A stretch of 64,000 nt of DNA, taken from Drosophila persimilis. Lineage: Eukaryota > Arthropoda > Insecta > Diptera > Drosophilidae. The stretch is from NCBI RefSeq assembly GCF_003286085.1, contig NW_020825421.1, positions 186,001 to 250,000 on the forward strand, in the 5' to 3' direction. Position 1 is the stretch's first letter. Each line of letters opens with the position of its first letter. Under the pieces are notes generated by a model, which searched no databases, was not told the origin of the DNA, and saw only the letters and a list, made by a program, of their open reading frames with translations. Position numbers and translations under genes: made by a program. Below are positions 20,513-29,832 of the stretch, piece by piece.

Positions 20513-23500
20513 ATGGCATCAAAAGTTCAGTGCAACATGTGTGATAAGTCCGTTGACTTTTCAGAGTTTCAATCTCATTATGAGAGATGCTCTGATTTGC
20601 GTAATAATGTAGTGTGTGACCTTTGCTCTAAGTCCATCGACTTAATAGAGTTTGATAGTCATTATGAAGCATGCTTGGGACCTAGGAATGCTTTTGAGAT
20701 TCTTATGAGCAAAGGATCTAATTCAAGTGATCTTCAAGGTCCTTCAACGTCAGGAGCTTCAAAACGGCCTCGATTGGATACTCCGATGGACCTAAGGATT
20801 ATTGACTGTTCAATTTGCGGTGAAAGTTACCCTTCGTCTAGGGAAAGACGCCATATGATGTCGGACAAACATAAGAATGCAAGAGCAGCTCAACTAGAGG
20901 AAAATGAAAACGTTATTTTAATTTCAACGGAGTCGCGATTTCCTTTAAAATCATATCGTGTTCACTCAAATAAAAGTGAACAGATTGATTTAAAAGAGTT
21001 TTTTTATGATTGCAAAAATGATATTATCAATTTATTGCGTCACTGCATGAGTGAGTACAGATCCATAAAATACAATTTAAAAGTATATGGATTATACGTT
21101 AAAAACACTGATGATGAAAGCTTAACAGAAACAATGAAGCATTTCATTACTCCATACAAACCAATATATGAAAACGAGCTGATTGATGATCATCTAAATG
21201 ATACAATAGAAAATTTGATAACTCTCAGCAGTGAATTCCAGGAGAAGGATTCAGGTTGGGCAATAAAGTGTTTTAAATATTTTGAACTTACCATGATAAA
21301 ACTAGAGCATATCGCTGCAAACAGGTTTATCCAAGCTCCCAAAAAAATTAAGTCACGAAATGCACTCATAAATGTAAAAAATGACGATGATTTTTGTTTC
21401 AAGTGGTGTGTTTTAGCATCATTAGCCTATGGAACACACCTTAAAACTATATATCAAACAGCAGCATTAAAAAAAATTTCCCGAGATAAGTTAACAATAC
21501 CATCATCCTATCGATGCGGAAACATACGGCAAGACATCATTTATTATGAAGGAGTAAGATTAAATTTTTCCGGAATTGAGTTTCCAATAACAAGCAAAGG
21601 AATCAAGCGATTCGAATCAGCAAATGAGGATTTTAGCATCAATGTTTATGAAGTCGATGAGAATGGAAAAAACGTTGTGGGACCCACAGTGAGGACTAAG
21701 AAAATTCGGACTCACCACATAAACTTGCTTGGAATTAATAGTGATAATATGCAAATGATGCATTATGCATATATAACGTGCATGAGAAAATTATGTTATT
21801 CACAACATAGTAAATCCCATAATACGGCATATTTTTGCGAGAACTGCTTGCAATTTTATAGTACAACAAATACTATACATGACACTAAAGAGTGTGGAAA
21901 AGTTGCTGCTTTGTATCCTGAACCTAATACCAAAACTGTATTCAAAAGTTTTTCTAAAAAACTATCTCCACCAGTAGTAATTTATGCTGACATCGAAGCA
22001 GTTTTGGAAAATTACGATATAAATCTTAATGATCCATCAAAATCATCAACTACTATGGCACAGAGGCATACAGCATGTGCAGCATCATTTTATATTGTAC
22101 ATAAATACAATGAACATCTAAATGAGATGTGGACATACGAAGGTAAATATTTTAACATTCCAGCAAAGGCAATAAACTCATAAACATTATGATTTCGTTA
22201 TTTCAGGACCGGATTGTATCCAAAAATTTTGTCAAGCACTTAGGATGAAAACCGATGGACTTTATGAGAAGTACTGGAAGTCCTATAAAAAACCAATCTA
22301 TCAGTTTAACATTTGGGATGAGGATTACCAGGAACACGGTGAATGCTATGCCTGCGAGAAACAAATTTCTGATGATGATCGAGAAAAATTCTTTGATCAG
22401 TTTACAGGACAATATGTAGGTCCTATTCATAAGCTGTGTAAACAGACATTTAGATTAAGCGATCCCTTTTTCCCGGTAGTTTTTCACAACTTATCTCGTT
22501 ATGATATACATTTATTTGTTACGTCAATAAAAGATGAACTAAGACCCATTCCTTGCAATAAAGAGTTATATATTGCGTTAACTCAAATTTGTAAGCTCGA
22601 TGAATCTTATCTTCATCAATATAAAATTAGATATATAGATTCAAATAGATTTTTAAATTCAAGCTTAGAAAAACTCGCTAGTTATATGAACATAGCGAAT
22701 TTTAAAATTTTGAGAAGTAAATATCAAGGTGAAAAATTTGATATGCTACGACGAAAGGGAGTATTTCCCTATGATTATTTGGATAGTTTTGAAAAATTTG
22801 ATGAATCCCTGCTTCCTTCGCGAGATAATTTTTATAATTCACTGAATGATGAGGAATGTAGTGTTGAAGACTACAACTTTGCCCAGAAGGTTTGGAACGC
22901 ATTTAATTGCAAATCTATTAGATTATTAAAATTATATTTGGAAAGCGATGTTTTAATTCTTGCTGATGTATTTGAGAATTTTAGGAGTCTTTGTTCCCGA
23001 GTGTACAGGTTAGTCCCCATTAATTATGTTACTGCTCCTTCAGTTTCATGGGATGCAATGTTAAAATACACAAGAGTAGAATTAGAACTTGTTAGTGATC
23101 CTGACATTTATAATTTTTTAAAAACTGCTGTTCGTGGAGGATTGACCCAATGCACTCAACGGATTGCAACAGCAAATAACAAATATTTAAATAATAAATT
23201 TAAGCCTACCGAACCCATAAATTTCCTTTCATATATTGACGCCAACAACTTATATGGATGGGCTATGAGTCAACCCCTTCCATTTTCTAATTTTAAATTT
23301 CTAAGTAACGATGAAATTTCATCTTTCAACGTTCTTAGCATATCGGCATCTAGTGATGTTGGATATATTTTAGAAGTAGATTTGCGATATCCTGATGATA
23401 TTCATAATAAGCATAATAGTTTACCTTTTTGCCCCGAAAATAAGATTCCACCAGGAGGAAAGCAGACAAAACTAATAGCTGACTTAAGTGATAAAAAGAA

Positions 23501-24506
23501 CTATATAATTCATTTGAAGCAGCTACAGTTATGTATAGAGCAAGGTATGATTTTAGAAAAAATATCTAGAGTTTTATCATTTAATCAGTCCTGTTGGCTG
23601 AAACCATATATTGACCTCAATACATCTCTTAGAAAATTAGCTAGCAATGACTTTGAGATAAACTTTTACAAATTAATGGTTAATGCCGTTTACGGTAAAA
23701 CAATGGAGAATGTAGAAAAACGTCGTGAGGTTGCATTAGTTAAGCATTATGAGTCAAGACAAAACTCAGCAGGGTTTAGACAACGCATAGCAAGACATAA
23801 TTTCCACAGTGTTGAAATCTTTGGAGATAATTTGGCTGCCATTGAATCAACTAAGTCCCGAATTTTTTATGATAAGCCCATATACATTGGAGTTAGTGTA
23901 CTAGAACTTTCAAAATGGTTAATGTATGACTATTTCTATAATTTTCATTCTGTAAAATGTCCATCATCAAAAATACTCTATATGGATACAGATTCATTTA
24001 TTATATCATCAGAAGAAGATTTTTATGATTTAATAAAATTCAATCCTAATCGCTTTGATACATCCAATTACCTAGCCTCAAACAGATTCGGTATCAATCT
24101 CGCTAATAACAAAGAGCTTGGATTAATGAAAGACGAAAATGCAGGAAAAATAATGACGTCGTTTGCAGGATTAAAAGCGAAAGCATACTCATATTTAATT
24201 GCTAAAGATGATAACACTGACTATAACGTAAAAAAGGTTAAAGGCGTAAAAAAGTCAGTAGTTAAACGATTAACTCATACTCATTATATTGAATGCATTA
24301 AACATAAAAAAACTTATTATGGACAACAGAGAGTTATTAGAAGTAGAGGTCATAAAATTTATACTGAAATTGTAAATAAGATAAGTCTAAATTATAAGGA
24401 TGACAAAAGATTTATATTACCTGATAATATTTCAACATTAGCTCATAATCACTATGAAATTAAAAATATTTTAGGTGCTAGTAATAATACACAAAATATG
24501 GTATAA
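20513..24506 (+). CDS. Polinton protein-primed DNA polymerase B
   Basis: Two exons, 20513-22142 and 22207-24506, with a 64-nt intron; about 1,309 codons and no stop once spliced. The N-terminus has three zinc modules: CX2CX11HX3C at residues 7-26 and 35-54 (Rad18/UBZ4-like spacing) and CX2CX11HX5H at 99-120, with an SKRPRL basic patch between them. Then the conserved INVKNDDDFCFKW region, Exo I (YADIEA), Exo II (FHNLSRYD), Exo III (YDYLDS), polymerase motif A (DANNLYGWAM), motif B (KLMVNAVYGK) and motif C (YMDTDS). In the family it replicates linear DNA from a terminal protein. It ends about 110 bp before the convergent integrase. Confidence 0.93.
22143..22206 (+). other. Predicted 64-nt intron in PolB (copy 2)
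   Basis: Same GTAAAT...TTATTTCAG intron as in copy 1, with the intervening stop. It separates the Exo I region from the Exo II part of the nuclease domain. Splicing implies transcription in the nucleus. Confidence 0.82.
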
Positions 24507-24673
24507 GTAAATTTAACATTATATTATTATTATTTTTAATTTGTGTATAATTAAAACTATATTTCAATGTAAAAAATACACAAAAATAAATTAAATCTGA
24601 TAAATATTTTGCGTGCTTAATTATTTTAATATACTCTTTTTATCTATCCATGAATTGTGTGTTTCATCGAAAC

Positions 24674-25543
24674 CTAACCATTTAACAAAAACTTGTTCTT
24701 TTTCCTTCTAAGTATTTTTTCCACTAAGAAAGCATTTTCATCTTTAACTTTTTGGAGTTCTTGATCATAAAATGAGCCTTTGATCATTTCCCCCTTATAG
24801 TCCTCCAGCTCATATGTTACAGGATTAGTAGACTTTACTTTTAAAATTTTAAAAACTTCGGCTGTCCAGTTTGGATCATAGCCCTTTGTAAAAATACCTT
24901 TATATTTACTTATTCTAACAGGATCACCAATGGAAAACTTGTGTTTAGGAAATACCTTACAAATATTATAAGCTGTTTTCAAAATAAACTCTTCATTTTG
25001 TTTGTTTACATCTATAGGCCTCATTTTTATAGTACGGTGATATGAATTATTATAATCTTTTAGTAAGTCATGCAAGATATAAATCCACGTATGATTACCC
25101 TGCATACTAAAGATTTTCCACATACGATTTTTTAATGTTCTATTAAAACGTTCACAAATAGATGCTTTAAGGTGTGTATATGTATGGTAATGGTTAATGT
25201 TATTCTTTTTCATTAACTCTCCGAAGGCTACATTAAAAAACTCCTTTCCTTGATCAGATTGAATATTTTTAGGTTTATGTTAAGATATTTTTAATATTTT
25301 CTTCAATGCTGATAAAACATCTAAAGCTGTTTTAGACTTAACGGGAACTGCATATGCAAACTTCGAGAACGTGTCAATTACTGTCAGCAAGTACCTATAT
25401 CCTTTGTTTTCCTTATAAAAGGGTATCATTTCAACTAAATCGATTTGCCACGTGTCATTAATTCCCTTTTGTACGAATTTACGACGAATAGAATTTCTTC
25501 TAGCAGGCTTATGTATTTCATTAACAACTTGTTGCTTACTCAT
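24674..25543 (-). pseudogene. Polinton integrase, copy 2 (stop plus chromodomain frameshift)
   Basis: Starts at 25543. First catalytic Asp in IDLVEM; TAA at 25280-25282 interrupts the core; the second Asp (SDQG) and the Glu (CERFNRT) lie beyond it in the same frame. A 1-bp deletion in a T-run near 24700 shifts the frame within the C-terminal chromodomain, so this copy lacks its end, unlike copy 1. Expected full length is about 306 aa. Integration in trans by another Polinton is likely. Confidence 0.88.
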
Positions 25544-25558
25544 TTTTAATATAATTTT

Positions 25559-26248
25559 TTATTTTCTATTGTTATGTTGGGATGATTGCTTATTTAAAAG
25601 TGTTTGCTTATACTCAAGAACATCGCGTTTTATTTGATTACACATTTTTTTGGAAATTTCAAAGCATAAACGGGTTAAATCTATTTGCACATTTCTATCA
25701 TAAGTACCGTCTAAATCAGCTAGTTGAACATCAAATTTTTGTAAGGCTGCACACTTAGGAATAATATTATTATAGTAGAGGTATATAATTTGTTGCTTAA
25801 GTATCGTATTCCAACATAAAAATGTGGTAAAAAAAATGCCTAATCTTAAAAACGATCTCCAGGACTCACTATCAAATTCAATTTTATTTCCAAACTGATT
25901 TATTATAAACACATACTGCTTATCTGATTTTCGAAATCTAAAATTACACTTAATTGTGGGTAATAATGGATGGTCTATAATTGTATCAGGCATCAAAAAA
26001 TCATACTGATCAAGTTTCAATTGGATATACTCTTTGTATGTAACCAATTGCATCCATTCATCTTTATCTAAACCGACGAAATTGTTTTTGCTTTGCTGCA
26101 TCCATATCATTGGAGTGAATTTTCTTGTAGTTGAAAAACCGCATTTAAGTTTTAAATTATGTACTACATAATATTCGAGACCGAAAATGACTTCGTGATC
26201 CTGCTTCTTTCTAGTGGACCTAATTCTTTTTGATTGAAGCGTGTCCAT
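25559..26248 (-). CDS. Polinton 229-aa protein of unknown function (copy 2)
   Basis: Intact minus-strand gene directly upstream of integrase. Basic N-terminus, central LRLGIFFTTFLCW hydrophobic stretch of about 15 residues, and a Lys/Gln-rich tail (KQSSQHNNRK). No motif recognised. Divergent from the 171-aa gene; the two starts are 108 bp apart, so they may share regulation. Confidence 0.7.
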   Translation of the reverse strand: MDTLQSKRIRSTRKKQDHEVIFGLEYYVVHNLKLKCGFSTTRKFTPMIWMQQSKNNFVGLDKDEWMQLVTYKEYIQLKLDQYDFLMPDTIIDHPLLPTIKCNFRFRKSDKQYVFIINQFGNKIEFDSESWRSFLRLGIFFTTFLCWNTILKQQIIYLYYNNIIPKCAALQKFDVQLADLDGTYDRNVQIDLTRLCFEISKKMCNQIKRDVLEYKQTLLNKQSSQHNNRK

Positions 26249-26297
26249 TTGGGTTGAATGCTTTTGTAAAACTAAGAACTCTTACTAAATTGGGCTG

Positions 26298-26333
26298 TAT
26301 ATAAAGGAGATAGGCATCAACAACTCATTCAGT
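26298..26333 (+). promoter_or_regulatory. Core promoter of the 171-aa gene (copy 2)
   Basis: TATATAAAG at 26298-26306 and TCAGTT with initiator A at 26331, 33 bp apart. Confidence 0.65.
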
Positions 26334-26356
26334 TTCTTACAAAATCTCAAACCAAC

Positions 26357-26872
26357 ATGAACACAATCGACAGGAATTCGAACGTTATAGTTGATTTTCA
26401 ATATGTCTTTGGAAATAATAAACAACTTTTTATTAAGGAATTGGCGTTTATGCAAACCGGAACAGTAACACCAAACTTCTTTCATTTCAAACCACCATAT
26501 CATCTGAATGAATTGGATAATGAAATGATTAAACAACAAAATATTAATCGTCAAACCATAAATGGATTGGAATGGTCAGATGGTGAAATATCATATTTAA
26601 GTTTAGGTGAAATACTTTCACCACTAAATAGATTTAGCACCGTTATTGTACGTGGTGAAATTAAAAAAAAGTTTTTATCTAAGTATTTAACAAATAATAT
26701 TATTGATATCGATATTGGAAAAAGTCTCACATTTTATCCAAATTTTTTTACAAACTGTAGAATCCACAAAAAAATTCCTCTTAGATGTGCTCTAAATAAT
26801 TTATTTAAGCTATTTGTTATCTTGGAAAATTCTAACTACGCTATCTACTGTAATGGTGACTCATATGTTTAG
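26357..26872 (+). CDS. Polinton 171-aa conserved hypothetical (copy 2)
   Basis: Intact. Segments VIVDFQ, IKELAF, FKPPYHL, WSDGEISYLSLGEIL, VIVRGEIKKKFL and a late CRIHKK...RCALNN cysteine pair. The order resembles an uncharacterised arthropod/Maverick-associated family (recalled pattern, not searched). An RNase H-like or nuclease-like fold is possible but not demonstrated. First gene of the plus-strand late-type cluster. Confidence 0.7.
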   Translation: MNTIDRNSNVIVDFQYVFGNNKQLFIKELAFMQTGTVTPNFFHFKPPYHLNELDNEMIKQQNINRQTINGLEWSDGEISYLSLGEILSPLNRFSTVIVRGEIKKKFLSKYLTNNIIDIDIGKSLTFYPNFFTNCRIHKKIPLRCALNNLFKLFVILENSNYAIYCNGDSYV

Positions 26873-26916
26873 ATTTTCAGTTTATATTCAGCACTTGTAG
26901 TAACTAGTTGTTTAAA

Positions 26917-27057
26917 ATGGATTCATTTAAGCGTTTGTTTGAAAAGGATCCTCACAAAAGCGGATACACACAAGTTGTTTATTGTAATTATTGCGGCTCT
27001 GATACTCACTTAGAAAAAAACTGCCCCAAAAAGCGCGATCAGGAGACGCGTAATTAG
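26917..27057 (+). CDS. CCHC zinc-knuckle mini-protein, 46 aa (copy 2)
   Basis: ATG at 26917, stop TAG at 27055-27057. One perfect CX2CX4HX4C knuckle in the C-terminal half, with aromatic and basic neighbours as in retroviral nucleocapsids. Positioned 44 bp after the 171-aa gene and 59 bp before the ATPase. Conservation in the two copies is uninformative because the duplication is recent. Confidence 0.68.
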   Translation: MDSFKRLFEKDPHKSGYTQVVYCNYCGSDTHLEKNCPKKRDQETRN

Positions 27058-27116
27058 AATATCTTAGATGTTAGAAAACATTTATAAAATATTAATAAAT
27101 AAAACATAGCCCAAAA

Positions 27117-28058
27117 ATGTTTAAGCAATTTATACATCCTTTTACAATGCTTATTTGCGGTCCTTCAGGATCTGGTAAGACAACGTTTTTAGAAAATTTA
27201 ATAAACAAAAGAAATGATTTGCTGAGCATTTCAATTAATCGAATAATTTGGTGTTATGGAGAGGAGCATGCTAAGCCAAATTTTAATACCATCGAATACT
27301 ATAAAGGAGTTCCCGAAACAATTGAAAATGAAAATCATGAGCCTATTCTTTTAATACTAGATGACTTAATGATGGGTGCATTTAATAAAAATGTCTGTGA
27401 GCTATTTACAAAAGGATCACACCACAGGAATTTATCCGTAATAGTGGTTACACAAAATATATTTCATAAATCATCACATACTCGAGATATTTCACTAAAC
27501 ACAAAATACATCGTTGCGTTCAAAAATCCTAGGGATAAGCTACAATTTCAATGCTTAGCAAGACAAATTTATCCTGAAAATTCTCAGGAGCTCTTCAGAA
27601 TATATAAGGAGGTGACAGATGAACCACATGGTTATTTACTTATTGATCTTACTCAGGGAATAAATGATCTCCTTAGATTTCGTACACATATTTTTAATTC
27701 AGATGAAAATGGTTTACAAAAAGAATCATTAAATCGACTGAAGGCGAACAAACATTTATTGTATGTGCTCAAAAGGGCAAATAATAAACTTCGAAATGCA
27801 ATTATAAGTAATTGTGACATTGAGTTAGTAAAAGCATTAGTGGAGATAGTGTTGAATACTCTGCGAGGAAATCATAAGATATCAAAAAAGCAACTATATG
27901 CTCTAAAAAAGTATAAAAATGCATTACGTCTTATTTCATGTCCAAAACGGTCAATAAATTCTAAGAGAAAAGTTCTCATCCAAAAAGGAGGATTTTTACC
28001 TGTTTTAATAAGTTCATTGCTTTCGGGGATTTTTGGAAAAATATTGAACAATGCTTAA
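27117..28058 (+). CDS. Packaging ATPase fused to a GGFLP-type basic protein
   Basis: 313 codons. Residues 1-200 are the A32/FtsK-like genome-packaging ATPase: Walker A GPSGSGKT at 15-22, Walker B LLILDDL near 77-83, and VVTQNIF sensor-like segment near 114-120. Residues from about 215 to the end match a different Polinton protein type: LKANKHLLYVLKRAN, then a basic stretch ending in KGGFLPVLISSLLSG, normally recalled as a separate small virion protein. The two are continuous here because 21 bp present in copy 1 at the ATPase end are missing. The stop overlaps the next gene by 8 bp. Alternatively, splicing or internal initiation may separate them. Confidence 0.88.
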   Translation: MFKQFIHPFTMLICGPSGSGKTTFLENLINKRNDLLSISINRIIWCYGEEHAKPNFNTIEYYKGVPETIENENHEPILLILDDLMMGAFNKNVCELFTKGSHHRNLSVIVVTQNIFHKSSHTRDISLNTKYIVAFKNPRDKLQFQCLARQIYPENSQELFRIYKEVTDEPHGYLLIDLTQGINDLLRFRTHIFNSDENGLQKESLNRLKANKHLLYVLKRANNKLRNAIISNCDIELVKALVEIVLNTLRGNHKISKKQLYALKKYKNALRLISCPKRSINSKRKVLIQKGGFLPVLISSLLSGIFGKILNNA

Positions 28059-28341
28059 AAATAAGCATCAATTAACCAAAGTTATTTTAATGCATCCGAA
28101 TGCATATCAAAAATTGGTAAATAATGCCCAGAAAAACGATTTAATTAATATAACGTTTTTGCCTATTTTAAATGATAAAAAAACTAGCGACTTTAATAAA
28201 TGGATTAAAATACGTCAAGAATTGTGTTACTATCAAAATAAAAAAGAAATAAGACAATGGATATACGAACTACGCAGAACAAACGACTTTCATCACCTCA
28301 AAGCATTGGAATACAAACACAAGACGAGTCAGTTTGGTTAG
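28051..28341 (+). CDS. Polinton hypothetical protein, N-terminal frame (96 aa)
   Basis: Overlaps the ATPase stop by 8 bp. It begins MLKNKHQLTKVILMHP and has AYQKLV, reminiscent of a conserved Polinton protein that opens with a K-V-x-x-I-P-x-x-x-Y-x-x-L pattern (recalled). It stops at 28341 while overlapping the next frame (28257-28736) by 85 bp. The two probably represent one gene broken by a frameshift, or one expressed by frameshifting. Function unknown; possibly virion-associated. Confidence 0.55.
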   Translation: MLKNKHQLTKVILMHPNAYQKLVNNAQKNDLINITFLPILNDKKTSDFNKWIKIRQELCYYQNKKEIRQWIYELRRTNDFHHLKALEYKHKTSQFG

Positions 28342-28736
28342 ATGTAAAACCTAACACTTCCATTCTTAACAATAAAAATAATGAGTCCTCAAAAAAGGAA
28401 CTCTCTATCACAAATGAGTTCTCTGATTTACCTAACGACATCGATGATGAAGATTTTCTGACCGAAAAATCTTTCAACTCAAAACCTAATAAGCGTAAAG
28501 TTGAGGATACCTCATTTTTAGACACTCAAGCATCAAAAAAATCAGCATTGACTAAAGTGAAGCTTACTGATAAACAGCGAAAGCTAAGAGTAAAACTTAA
28601 GAGGTATAAAAGTGAATCAAATCCATTTCAAGACTTGAAATACGTAAGTGGACGAGAAAAGTTGATGAGGGCTGTTAGAAACAGTAAGGCCGTGCAAATT
28701 GGAAAGAACAAAATTAATTGGTTATCCTATAATTAA
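28257..28736 (+). CDS. Polinton hypothetical protein, C-terminal frame (159 aa)
   Basis: Lies in a different frame from 28051-28341. Acidic middle (NDIDDEDFL), a basic KPNKRK patch, a lysine-rich segment (KLTDKQRKLRVKLKRYK), and the C-terminus KINWLSYN. Its true start may lie in the upstream frame. Unknown function; probably nucleic-acid-binding or nuclear from its charge pattern. Followed 27 bp later by the penton-like gene. Confidence 0.55.
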   Translation: MDIRTTQNKRLSSPQSIGIQTQDESVWLDVKPNTSILNNKNNESSKKELSITNEFSDLPNDIDDEDFLTEKSFNSKPNKRKVEDTSFLDTQASKKSALTKVKLTDKQRKLRVKLKRYKSESNPFQDLKYVSGREKLMRAVRNSKAVQIGKNKINWLSYN

Positions 28737-28763
28737 TAAACTGCAAAGAACGTAGAACTAAAA

Positions 28764-29315
28764 ATGGTAAATGTAACAGAGTTTTTCGTGACATTACTTA
28801 GTAATGATTCGTTAAATGTATATCATGATAACGTTAAGTGTGCATTTACAAACATTGTAAATATTCCTGAAAACATGAACGATGACTGGGAAGTAGGAAT
28901 TACAGACTTATATCTAAATAAATGTATAAAAAGCAGGCCTGAGAATACCTCAATCGCATCTGAAGAAACAACAGAATTCGTTATTAGCTTAGTAAATGGA
29001 GAAACATTTCGATATGAAAATGAGTCAATAGAGTCTGAACAGTTTCAAAATGGTTTGATTTTAGTTTACACTGACATTATCAAACCAAGATGTGTTGGAA
29101 ATAAAAGACCTCGATGTCTTCGAGTATTACATTATAATGGAAAAGAGCAACTTATACAATTCAACAATATTGAATATTATCCCATTGAAATATGGTCTCC
29201 AAAAGAAATTTCGATCTTAATTACCGATTCCAAAGGGTATAAAGTACCATTTGAATCTTCAGCAATTCCAATTTTTGTTACCCTTCACTTTAAAAAACGA
29301 AAAGAAATGCTATAA
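28764..29315 (+). CDS. Minor capsid (penton-like) protein
   Basis: 183 aa. The N-terminus reads FFVTLLSNDSLNVYHDN, then DDWEVGITDLYL, the signature seen in Polinton penton/minor capsid proteins (F-x-V-T-L-x-S-N ... W-E-V-G-x-x-x). A single jelly-roll is expected for the family; it occupies the five-fold vertices. Intact. Located between the 159-aa gene and the pVI-like gene, within the virion cluster. Confidence 0.82.
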   Translation: MVNVTEFFVTLLSNDSLNVYHDNVKCAFTNIVNIPENMNDDWEVGITDLYLNKCIKSRPENTSIASEETTEFVISLVNGETFRYENESIESEQFQNGLILVYTDIIKPRCVGNKRPRCLRVLHYNGKEQLIQFNNIEYYPIEIWSPKEISILITDSKGYKVPFESSAIPIFVTLHFKKRKEML

Positions 29316-29361
29316 ATAATACTGTAAAGATGGAAATTTATTCAGAGTAGAAATAACCATC

Positions 29362-29832
29362 ATGACGAAATCTTATCAACAATATTATTTAAATCAGTGT
29401 GGAGGAGGGTTGAATCATATAGGAAGTCTTTATGTTTCACCCAGAGTTATCCAACAAGGTAGAGGAATTGGGAACTTTTTTAGTGGTCTTTTTAATTACA
29501 TAAAACCACTATTCCTTTCGGGGATAAACGCTATTAAAAACCAAGCTACTGAGACTGGAAAGGCAGTAATAAATGAGTTTGGTCGAAAACCTTTAAGAAC
29601 TATTATCCAAGAACAAAGTAAAATTGCTTTGCAAAACCTGTCAAATAAAGCCATTAATAAGTTAACCCGATTCCAGAATGGGGCAGGTAAAAAGAATAAA
29701 AAGAGAAGGTCTAGGAAAAAACTATCTCATTTATCATCTAAAGAAGGAAGCAAACATACGCAGTCGAGAACCAAAAAAAAAAAATCAACAAAGAAATTAA
29801 CTATAAGAGACATTTTTTCTAAATCAAAATGA
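29362..29832 (+). CDS. pVI-like basic minor virion protein
   Basis: 156 aa. An N-terminal Gly-rich amphipathic region (GRGIGNFFSGLFNYIKPL) is followed by AIKNQATETGKAVINEFG and a strongly basic tail (KKNKKRRSRKK and KTKKKKS-like runs). The layout resembles adenovirus pVI/pX-type proteins found in Polintons, which bind DNA or membranes and carry protease sites. Its stop overlaps the major capsid ATG (ATGA at 29829-29832). Confidence 0.75.
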   Translation: MTKSYQQYYLNQCGGGLNHIGSLYVSPRVIQQGRGIGNFFSGLFNYIKPLFLSGINAIKNQATETGKAVINEFGRKPLRTIIQEQSKIALQNLSNKAINKLTRFQNGAGKKNKKRRSRKKLSHLSSKEGSKHTQSRTKKKKSTKKLTIRDIFSKSK

